A DNA stretch of 64,000 bases from Pseudomonas sp. Tri1 (GTDB lineage: Bacteria > Pseudomonadota > Gammaproteobacteria > Pseudomonadales > Pseudomonadaceae): assembly GCF_017968885.1 (NCBI RefSeq), contig NZ_CP072913.1, positions 6,116,501 through 6,180,500 on the forward strand. Reading direction: 5' to 3'. The position numbers were made by a program, and so were the translations under genes. The notes below the pieces were generated by a model. The model saw nothing but the letters and a program-made list of their open reading frames with translations, did no database searches and was not told where the DNA came from. Position 1 is the first letter of the stretch, and every line of letters starts with the position of its first letter. This document shows, piece by piece, positions 55,167 through 62,030 of this stretch.

Positions 55167-56192
55167 ATGTTGGCGTATCGTGAAACGCCGCTCTGTCTCT
55201 ACCGTTACGACCCATTGGATCGCCTGGCCGATTGCACGCCATCGGCCCAGGCCAGTATCCAGCGCTTTTATCTGAAAAGCCGCTTGACGAGCGAGATACA
55301 AGGTTCGATACAGCGTTCGATTTTCCAGCAGGACGCCCAACTTCTGGCGCAACGACAGCGCCAGGATGGCGCCGTTGAAACCACCTTGCTCGCCTCCGAT
55401 CAACAACGCTCGGTATTGCACGCTCTCGATGCTACGCGACTTTATCCCTTCGCCTATACTCCCTACGGGCACCGCCCCCTGGAAAACGGCTTGCTCAGCC
55501 TGCTCGGCTTCAACGGCGAACGACCGGATCCGGTGACCGGGCATTATTTGTTGGGTAATGGGTACCGGGCGTTCAACCCGGTGTTGATGCGGTTCAACAG
55601 CCCGGACAGTTTGAGTCCGTTTGGGGAGGGTGGGTTGAATGCCTATACCTACTGCGTTGGAGACCCAGTAAATCGGAAAGACCCAACAGGTCGCTACAGC
55701 TCATTTTTTTCTACCTATTCTTCATTCCGATCTTCCTGGTTCGCAGTATTTACTGAGCGAAAGCCCTGGCAATCCCAGCCTGCACTTTCATTGCCTAGCC
55801 AAAAGATCGAAGGCATTGATAGAGTAGTTATAGACAGTATCAATCACTACAAACCCAACTCAAAAAGACTCATCACCAGCGCAGACAATGCCATTCACCA
55901 TGCGAAGCTGATCGGCCATCGCAGCAAAATAATTGAGCTGCTTAAAATCACCAAAGAAAAACTACATGCGTATGCGACCGACAGTACCAACATCATAAAA
56001 AAAATCAAAGAGACTCTTAGCTATGACTCTCTTTCAAATAGCGACGCTCCGACAGAGCATCAAATCGCCATCACCGAATATAAACACCGATTTGAACAGC
56101 TTCACTTTAAAACCGCCCAAGAAACCTATGAGCTAAATAGCGAGCTGGCTGAAAAACTCGGCCTGCGACTGTCCGCCATCCGTGAAACATGA
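55167..56192 (+). CDS. Standalone RHS-core tip protein with helical tail (rhs2)
   Basis: Protein of 341 aa: LCLYRYDPLDRLADCTP, FYLKSRLTSEIQGSIQRSIF, ETTLLASDQQRSVLHALDATR, YTPYGHRPLENGLLSLLGFNG, then the RHS-associated core to DPTGR (about 175). The tail (about 180-341) has lower G+C, is lysine- and isoleucine-rich, is predicted helical (NIIKKIKETLSYDSL, EHQIAITEYKHRFEQLHF) and has no match I recognise. AGGGGG precedes the ATG. It follows csp1 by 35 bases. No immunity gene follows: next is the fdhA fragment on the other strand. Confidence 0.8.
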   Translation: MLAYRETPLCLYRYDPLDRLADCTPSAQASIQRFYLKSRLTSEIQGSIQRSIFQQDAQLLAQRQRQDGAVETTLLASDQQRSVLHALDATRLYPFAYTPYGHRPLENGLLSLLGFNGERPDPVTGHYLLGNGYRAFNPVLMRFNSPDSLSPFGEGGLNAYTYCVGDPVNRKDPTGRYSSFFSTYSSFRSSWFAVFTERKPWQSQPALSLPSQKIEGIDRVVIDSINHYKPNSKRLITSADNAIHHAKLIGHRSKIIELLKITKEKLHAYATDSTNIIKKIKETLSYDSLSNSDAPTEHQIAITEYKHRFEQLHFKTAQETYELNSELAEKLGLRLSAIRET

Positions 56193-56243
56193 CGCTCGCG
56201 ACCAGCTTGGCAGCCAACCAGTTAAAAGTTGCCCAGTGCCAAT

Positions 56244-56546
56244 AAAAAGGGCGACATCACTGTCGCACTTTCCCCGTCTTGCCCTTTACCGCTTACGCCG
56301 CACTGAACAACTTGTGCGGATCAATCACAAACTTCTTCAGCACGCCCGCATCGAACTCGCCATACCCCTTCGGCGCGTCATCCAGGCTGATGACCTGCAC
56401 ACCGACGATTTCGGCGATGGTGATGCGGTCCCACATGATCGCTTGCATCAGTTGGCGGTTGTACTTCATTACCGGGGTCTGGCCGGTGTGGAAGCTGTGG
56501 GATTTCGCCCAGCCCAGGCCGAAGCGGATGCTCAGGCTGCCCATTT
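56244..56546 (-). pseudogene. fdhA 3' fragment
   Basis: The minus strand encodes MGSLSIRFGLGWAKSHSFHT through the C-terminus KFVIDPHKLFSAA, nearly identical to the last 83 residues of fdhA at 60606 (differences at INIA/ITIA and VPKK/VLKK). A degraded copy of the fdhA-side terminator hairpin lies at 56245-56271. The fragment stops abruptly at about 56546, where it joins the 3' end of the small-gene duplicate. It has no start or promoter and is a duplication remnant. Confidence 0.9.
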
Positions 56547-56589
56547 GGACGCGATTGGCCGGCGCTTTCAGGCCCAAGCCATGGCATGA
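56547..56589 (+). pseudogene. Duplicated 3' end of the 54470 gene
   Basis: Encodes DAIGRRFQAQAMA plus stop, matching DVIGRRLQAQVMA of the 54470 gene. Homology continues for more than 130 bases downstream through the palindrome into the csp2 leader. It marks the left edge of the second copy of the tandem duplication. Confidence 0.85.
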
Positions 56590-56642
56590 CCGCCTCTGGC
56601 AGTCATCCGAATATCACCTGCGGTCAGTTATTTCCTCTGGGT

Positions 56643-56674
56643 ATTACCTACTGTCAACTCTGACAGTAGGCAAC
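56643..56674. promoter_or_regulatory. Accessory palindrome upstream of csp2
   Basis: Core ACTGTCA-ACTC-TGACAGT (56650-56667) within TTACCTACTGTCAA ... TGACAGTAGGCAA. It is the homologous partner of the 54796 copy, with a few arm mismatches, 112 bases before csp2. Confidence 0.65.
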
Positions 56675-56715
56675 CGTTTGGGCCGATTCTAAGCTCCTGC
56701 TGTGACAACGAACAC

Positions 56716-56755
56716 AAGGCACAAGGCTATGGGCAACCCACAGTCCCTGTGCCTT
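56716..56755 (+). promoter_or_regulatory. Hairpin in the csp2 5' leader
   Basis: AAGGCACA...TGTGCCTT, eight paired bases, followed by TCTTC. It corresponds to the AAGGCC/GGCCTT helix of the csp1 leader with changes on both sides of the stem. Confidence 0.5.
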
Positions 56756-56785
56756 TCTTCATTCGGGCCAGCAGGAAGAATAAAA

Positions 56786-56998
56786 ATGAGCGACCGAATC
56801 AAAGGAACCGTTAAATGGTTTAACGACGCAAAGGGCTATGGCTTCATCACTTGTGGCAAAGGAGGCGAAGAATTGTTCGTTCATTACTCCGCGATATCCG
56901 GCGAGGGTTATAAAACATTGAAGGAAAGGCAAACCGTCTCCTTTGAAATCGAAAAGGGCGACAAAGGCATGCAAGCCACGAGAGTGACGCCGGAGTAA
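56786..56998 (+). CDS. Cold-shock domain protein (csp2)
   Basis: Full-length CspA-family protein of 70 aa, [20 protein letters not shown] then [21 protein letters not shown], ending [14 protein letters not shown]. Both RNA-binding motifs are intact. It binds single-stranded RNA/DNA by family. It is the intact sister of csp1, and rhs3 starts 26 bases downstream, so csp2-rhs3, and perhaps rhs4, form an operon. Its promoter carries the accessory palindrome. Confidence 0.88.
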   Translation: MSDRIKGTVKWFNDAKGYGFITCGKGGEELFVHYSAISGEGYKTLKERQTVSFEIEKGDKGMQATRVTPE

Positions 56999-57024
56999 CC
57001 ATCGGTTCACTCAGGAGTTAATCC

Positions 57025-57765
57025 ATGTCGACGAACCGTGAAACGCTGCTCTGCCGTTACCATTACGACCCATTGGATCGCTTGGCTAATTGCACCCCTC
57101 CCGCTCAGGCCAGCATTCAGCGCTTCTATCTGAAAAGCCGACTTGCCTCCGAGATACAGGGTTCAATACAGCGCTCGATTTTCCAGCAGGACGATCATCT
57201 CCTGGCGCAACAACAGCGCCAGGATGACGCCGTTGAAATCACTTTGCTCGCCACCGATAAACAACGCTCGGTATTGCACGCGCTTGATGCAACGCAGCTC
57301 CATCCTCTCGTCTACACACCTTACGGCCATCGCCTCCCCGCAAGTGGCTTACTCAGCTTGCTTGGTTTCAACGGCGAACGATCGGACCCAGTGACCGGGC
57401 ACTACTTGTTGGGTAATGGTTATCGAGCGTTCAATCCGGTGTTGATGCGATTTAACAGTCCGGACTCGATGAGCCCATTCGGAAAAGGTGGTTTGAATGC
57501 TTATGTATATGGCCAAGGTGACCCTATTAACACCTTAGATCCCACTGGACATTTCAACCTCTCCACTTTAAACCCCTTCGCGTTCAACCCCTTTAAATGG
57601 TTTAAATTTAAAACACCTGAGATGGAGCTCAATGTCCATGGTATAAAATTGCGCCTGCCTCGTGACAGGGAAGACATAAAGTTTTTCGAAAAGCCTACGA
57701 AACCTTTTATAACGAGAAATATATTTGACCCAGAACATGAAATTTACACCCCCCCGGTAGCGTAA
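57025..57765 (+). CDS. RHS-core tip protein, tail cut by a frameshift (rhs3)
   Basis: Reads as 246 aa: LLCRYHYDPLDRLANCTP, ATDKQRSVLHALDATQLHPL, YTPYGHRLPASGLLSLLGFNG, and the core MRFNSPDSMSPFGKGGLNAY to DPTGH. The tail begins HFNLSTLNPFAFNP and includes NVHGIKLRLPRDREDIKFFE, a motif shared with rhs4 and rhs5. The frame ends just after a run of seven C (57749-57755). One more C would continue the frame to 58064, giving about 346 aa, the length of its sisters. AGGAG precedes the ATG. Confidence 0.78.
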   Translation: MSTNRETLLCRYHYDPLDRLANCTPPAQASIQRFYLKSRLASEIQGSIQRSIFQQDDHLLAQQQRQDDAVEITLLATDKQRSVLHALDATQLHPLVYTPYGHRLPASGLLSLLGFNGERSDPVTGHYLLGNGYRAFNPVLMRFNSPDSMSPFGKGGLNAYVYGQGDPINTLDPTGHFNLSTLNPFAFNPFKWFKFKTPEMELNVHGIKLRLPRDREDIKFFEKPTKPFITRNIFDPEHEIYTPPVA

Positions 57766-58064
57766 GCCTTTCCGAGCGTGAAGCGATACTCAAAACGAAC
57801 AATAGGAAAATAATTATATTCGAAGAGCATTTAGCTAATGAATTAAAAATCAGCCCAAAACTTAGATCGCCGGGATTCCAAAAAATAATGGATACGGCAC
57901 AAAAAATGAAGGTAACTTACCAACAAGAACTTGCGGATTTCAACATGACCGTCGACTGGATAAATGAAAATACCTCTACAAACACATCAAACCCCGCCCC
58001 TCCATCGTTTGAATGGGTCAGGCGCAATGCGTCATCTATACGCAATCAAGGACAAACAAGCTAG
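57757..58064 (+). pseudogene. Out-of-frame remainder of the rhs3 tail
   Basis: In the shifted frame it encodes GSVSLSEREAILKTNNRKII, later FQKIMDTAQKMKVTYQQELA and NPAPPSFEWVRRN, then TAG. Its layout (helical stretch, then a P-P-[SF]-[YE] end) parallels the tails of rhs4 and rhs5. It is not translated unless the C7 tract changes length or slips. Confidence 0.75.
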
Positions 58065-58270
58065 TCTTCAATACTTATCAAGAGCAGTAACACTGCGTAT
58101 TTAGCTTTGCTGGCTTTAAAGAGTGCGACGCTGCCGTCTCACACAGTTTCATTATTAGCGGTAAAGGACGGAAGTGTTGAATTAGACGCCTCCTTCGAGA
58201 GAGGAGGATCAACGGATTACAAGCCCAATAATGGCGCTGGGATAACAGCCGGCCTATCGGGGAGCTAACC

Positions 58271-59272
58271 ATGTCAACGAACCGGACAACATTGCTCTGC
58301 CGCTACCATTACGACCCGCTAGATTGTTTGGCTGATTACACACCATCGACCGAGGTCCGCACCCAGCGCTTCTACCTGAAAGAGCGCCTGGCCAGCGAAA
58401 TCCAGGGTCCGGTACAGCGGTCGGTTTTCCAGCAGGACGACCAACTCCTGGCGCAACAACAGCGCCAGGATGACGCCGTCGAAACCACGTTGCTCGCCAC
58501 CGATAAACAACGCTCGGTATTGCACGCGCTTGATGCAACGCAGCTCCATCCTCTCGTCTACACACCTTACGGCCATCGCCTTCCCGCAAGTGGCTTACTC
58601 AGCTTGCTTGGTTTCAACGGCGAACGGTCGGACCCAGTGACCGGGCACTACTTGTTGGGTAATGGTTATCGGGCGTTCAATCCAACGCTGATGCGCTTCA
58701 ATAGCCCGGATTCGATGAGCCCATTTGGAAAGGGTGGGTTGAACGCTTACGTATATGGCCAAGGTGATCCTATTAACACGATAGACCCTACTGGACATTT
58801 TATCTTTCCCAACCCTATCAAAGGACTCATGAATTTGACAGGGCTTAAAACCCCAAAAACAACCCTTTACGTTCAGAATATTAAATTGCGCATTTTGCCC
58901 AGCGACGAAGAAATGGATTTCTTTGAAGCCCCCACAATACAATTTATACCGAAACTACGTTTAAGCCCGGAACAGCAAAACCCAAGAATCCAAAACCTAG
59001 AAAACAGGCTAATCGAGAATAGCGCAATATTAATTGGTCATGAGAGGCAGGCAGCACTCGAAATAAAAGCCGGACGCCGCACAGAATCCAAGTTCGATGT
59101 CCTTTTGGAGACGATATACTCCGATAGATCAAGCCATAATGAAAATCTGAGGACTTATGAGAAGTTGCTTCGCGAAGTGCCCCGCCCGCCTCACCATGAC
59201 GCCACTTCTGATAACCCACTACCGAATCGAGCATCGCCCTCAATTGGAAAGCAAATACGTAGACAAGTATAG
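58271..59272 (+). CDS. Standalone RHS-core tip protein (rhs4)
   Basis: Protein of 333 aa: LLCRYHYDPLDCLADYTPST, VETTLLATDKQRSVLHALDA, the core from LLGFNGERSDPVTGHYLLGN to DPTGH, then a tail with LYVQNIKLRILPSDEEMDFF, LENRLIENSAILIGHERQAA and the end LLREVPRPPHHD. A stretch of about 190 bases in the core is almost identical to rhs3. GGGGAG lies seven bases before the ATG. It probably shares the csp2-rhs3 transcript, since no palindrome lies directly upstream. Confidence 0.8.
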   Translation: MSTNRTTLLCRYHYDPLDCLADYTPSTEVRTQRFYLKERLASEIQGPVQRSVFQQDDQLLAQQQRQDDAVETTLLATDKQRSVLHALDATQLHPLVYTPYGHRLPASGLLSLLGFNGERSDPVTGHYLLGNGYRAFNPTLMRFNSPDSMSPFGKGGLNAYVYGQGDPINTIDPTGHFIFPNPIKGLMNLTGLKTPKTTLYVQNIKLRILPSDEEMDFFEAPTIQFIPKLRLSPEQQNPRIQNLENRLIENSAILIGHERQAALEIKAGRRTESKFDVLLETIYSDRSSHNENLRTYEKLLREVPRPPHHDATSDNPLPNRASPSIGKQIRRQV

Positions 59273-59368
59273 GAGTGCCTCCCTTATCAAAGACGCGATC
59301 GGCGCTACTGATCCTTGGCTGGCTTTCAAGGTTATTTCTGTGCTGTTGCGTGGGAGACTGCTATCAAC

Positions 59369-59391
59369 CTAACAGAACTGCTAGTAGGCGA
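59369..59391. promoter_or_regulatory. Diverged accessory palindrome upstream of rhs5
   Basis: CCTAACAGAACTGCTAGTAGGC, close to the rhs1 copy at 50243. A further half-site, GTCACAGTAGCCC, lies at about 59407-59419. rhs5 starts 60 bases after the first element, so it likely has its own promoter. Confidence 0.45.
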
Positions 59392-59450
59392 CCTTATCAA
59401 AATACGTCACAGTAGCCCCTGAAAAGTTCATACGCCATGGAGTACTGCTC

Positions 59451-60431
59451 ATGCCATCCGAGCGCGAAAGTCTGCTCTGCCGATACAGCTACGACCCTTT
59501 GGATCGCCTAATCAATTGCCTACCAACAACTCAGATCAACTTGCAACGTTTCTATATCAAGGGTCGTCTAACCACAGAAATTCAGGGAATGGCACAGTGC
59601 TCTATCTTTCATCTAGAGACCCAGCTTCTGGCGCAACAACAGCGCCAGGATGGCGCCGTCGAAACCACGTTGCTCGCCACCGATCAACAACGCTCTGTAC
59701 TACATGCACTCGACGCAACGCGGCCTCATCCTCTCGCCTACACACCCTACGGTCACCGTGCTCCAGAAAACGGTTTACTCAGCCTGCTCGGCTTCAACGG
59801 CGAACAACCAGACCCGGTGACCGGCCACTATTTGTTGGGCAATGGTTATAGGGCGTTCAATCCAACGCTGATGCGTTTCAATAGTCCGGACTCGATGAGC
59901 CCGTTTGGAAAGGGTGGGTTGAATGCCTACGCGTATGGCCAAGGTGACCCTGTAAATAGAGTGGACCCTACTGGCCATTTCAGCCTCGTGAAACCAATAA
60001 TGAATTTTATAGCGTTTATAACGAATAAAAAAACCGTGACTGTTCATGGGATAAAATTGCGCGTCCCGACAAATACGAAACTGAAGGCTTTCATCACAGA
60101 ACCGACCGAGAAATATGAAACACAATTGGATCTCTTCTGGACTGAAGAGAAACGTATAGATGAGGTCAGTAATTTTGAACGCTATATAATCGAGAGCAAT
60201 ACTAAACTCATTGCAGACGAGACGACGGCTGCAAAAATGATAAAGCGATCATGGCCGACTCGCGCCAATAAAGCCCTTTACACCGAATTAACCGTTCAAA
60301 TAAAAAGGAACAGAGCCCAGTACAAACACGACCTAGATGTTCTCAATAGTTTAATCCGCGAGACAAAACGCCCGCCCAGTTATGATGAAGTCTTCGAACT
60401 TCCACTACCACGTTACAGAGCATCATTTTAA
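59451..60431 (+). CDS. Standalone RHS-core tip protein (rhs5)
   Basis: Protein of 326 aa: LLCRYSYDPLDRLINCLPTT, YIKGRLTTEIQGMAQCSIFH, VETTLLATDQQRSVLHALDA, the core to DPTGH, then a tail beginning HFSLVKPIMNFIAF with TVHGIKLRVPTNTKLKAF, a long charged helical part (NFERYIIESNTKLIADETTA) and the end LIRETKRPPSYDEVFELPLP. The first 60 residues are more divergent than in rhs2-rhs4, so it is an older copy. GGAG precedes the ATG. It converges with fdhA across a shared terminator. Confidence 0.8.
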   Translation: MPSERESLLCRYSYDPLDRLINCLPTTQINLQRFYIKGRLTTEIQGMAQCSIFHLETQLLAQQQRQDGAVETTLLATDQQRSVLHALDATRPHPLAYTPYGHRAPENGLLSLLGFNGEQPDPVTGHYLLGNGYRAFNPTLMRFNSPDSMSPFGKGGLNAYAYGQGDPVNRVDPTGHFSLVKPIMNFIAFITNKKTVTVHGIKLRVPTNTKLKAFITEPTEKYETQLDLFWTEEKRIDEVSNFERYIIESNTKLIADETTAAKMIKRSWPTRANKALYTELTVQIKRNRAQYKHDLDVLNSLIRETKRPPSYDEVFELPLPRYRASF

Positions 60432-60561
60432 AGGTCAGGGCATATTCAACCACTACCTTGTCAAATAGTACGTTCCTCATCCAGGCCAGCAACGGTCGCT
60501 GGTGTTCTGCTCTAAATCTACCTTGCTAGCTCTTCGCGTCGCACGACTAGAACTCGAAAAT

Positions 60562-60590
60562 AAAAAGGGTGACTTTAAGTCACCCTTTTT
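60562..60590. terminator. Bidirectional terminator between rhs5 and fdhA
   Basis: AAAAAGGGTGACTT / AAGTCACCCTTTTT, a 14-base perfect palindrome with T-runs on both strands. Confidence 0.9.
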
Positions 60591-60605
60591 ATTAGCCTTG
60601 GCGAC

Positions 60606-61805
60606 TTACGCCGCACTAAACAACTTATGCGGATCAATCACAAACTTCTTCGGCACGCCCGCATCGAACTCGCCATACCCCTTCGGCGCGTCATCCAGGC
60701 TGATCACCTGCACACCGACGATTTCAGCAATGTTGATGCGGTCCCACATGATCGCCTGCATCAGTTGGCGGTTGTACTTCATCACCGGGGTCTGGCCGGT
60801 GTGGAAGCTGTGGGATTTGGCCCAGCCCAGGCCGAAGCGGATGCTCAGGCTGCCCATTTTTGCCGCGGCATCGACGGCGCCCGGGTCTTCGGTGACGTAG
60901 AGGCCGGGGATGCCGATTTTGCCGGCCACGCGAACCACGCCCATCAGCGAGTTGAGCACGGTGGCCGGGGCTTCGTGCTTGACGCCTTCATGGCCGTGAC
61001 CACGGGCTTCGAAGCCCACGGCGTCGACGGCGCAATCGACTTCCGGTTCGCCCAGCAGCGCGGCGATCTGTTCGTGCAGCGGGGTGTCCTTGGACAGGTC
61101 GGCGATTTCAAAACCCTGGGCCTTGGCGTGGGCCAGGCGAATCGGGTTGACGTCACCGATGATCACCACGGCGGCACCCAGCAGGCGCGCGGAAGCGGCG
61201 GCCGCCAGGCCAACCGGGCCGGCACCAGCGATGTAGACGGAGCTGCCAGGGCCAACGCCGGCGGTGACGGCGCCGTGGTAGCCGGTCGGCAGGATGTCGG
61301 ACAGACAGGTCAGGTCGCGGATTTTCTCCATGGCCTTGTCGCGGTCCGGTAGTTTCAGCAGGTTGAAGTCGGCGTACGGCACCAGCACGTATTCGGCCTG
61401 GCCGCCGGTCCAATCGCCCATGTCCACGTAACCGTAGGCACCGCCGGCACGGGCCGGGTTGACGGTCAGGCAGACACCGGTGTGTTGCTCTTTGCAGGAA
61501 CGGCAGCGCCCGCAAGCCACGTTGAACGGCACCGACACCAGATCACCGATTTTCAGGTTCTCGACGTCGCTGCCCTTTTCGATCACTTCACCGGTGATTT
61601 CGTGACCCAGGACCAGACCGGTCTGGGCGGTGGTACGGCCGCGCACCATGTGTTGGTCGGAGCCGCAGATGTTGGTGGAGACCACGCGCAGGATGACACC
61701 GTGCTCAATCTTCCTGCCGCGCGGGTCCTGCATTTTTGGATAGTCGATTTTCTGTACTTCGACCTTACCGTTGCCGAGATACACGACACCACGATTGCCA
61801 GACAT
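60606..61805 (-). CDS. fdhA: Glutathione-independent formaldehyde dehydrogenase
   Basis: Zinc- and NAD-dependent enzyme oxidising formaldehyde to formate, 399 aa. Catalytic zinc ligands: Cys47 in STNICGSDQH and His68-Glu69 in LGHEITGE; structural zinc cysteines 98, 101, 104 and 112 in ACGRCRSCKEQHTGVC; NAD motif GAGPVGLAAA. With soxG and purU upstream on the same strand, it removes formaldehyde released by sarcosine oxidation. Its 3' end was duplicated at 56244-56546. Confidence 0.95.
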   Translation of the reverse strand: MSGNRGVVYLGNGKVEVQKIDYPKMQDPRGRKIEHGVILRVVSTNICGSDQHMVRGRTTAQTGLVLGHEITGEVIEKGSDVENLKIGDLVSVPFNVACGRCRSCKEQHTGVCLTVNPARAGGAYGYVDMGDWTGGQAEYVLVPYADFNLLKLPDRDKAMEKIRDLTCLSDILPTGYHGAVTAGVGPGSSVYIAGAGPVGLAAAASARLLGAAVVIIGDVNPIRLAHAKAQGFEIADLSKDTPLHEQIAALLGEPEVDCAVDAVGFEARGHGHEGVKHEAPATVLNSLMGVVRVAGKIGIPGLYVTEDPGAVDAAAKMGSLSIRFGLGWAKSHSFHTGQTPVMKYNRQLMQAIMWDRINIAEIVGVQVISLDDAPKGYGEFDAGVPKKFVIDPHKLFSAA

Positions 61806-61913
61806 GCTTTCACCTCGCTGTTGTTTTTATGAAACTGCGTTGCCCAGGCAGGCAGCGCGTTGATTGCTCGGGTAGTGCTTGTGTCTTGTTTCTTTGTTGT
61901 CTGTAAGGGCCTC

Positions 61914-62005
61914 ATCGCGAGCAAGCTCGCTCCCACAGTGGATGGTGGGTGTCATCAGAATCTGTAGAACGACGCAGATCCTGTGGGAGCGAGCTTGCTC
62001 GCGAA
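61914..62005. repeat. REPIN between purU and fdhA
   Basis: Inverted REP arms at 61914-61936 and 61983-62005; the second ends GCGAAT instead of GCGAT. It is the first REPIN after the accessory region. Confidence 0.85.
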
Positions 62006-62030
62006 TGGGCTGCGAAGCGGCCCCAAAAAA

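Noticed and set aside
50327..60431. Immunity genes for the RHS tips
   Set aside because: No small plus-strand gene consistently follows the rhs stops: rhs2 is followed by an fdhA fragment, rhs3 by a gene remnant, rhs5 by a terminator. Only rhs1 has a following small gene, and that encodes a secreted protein with its own promoter.
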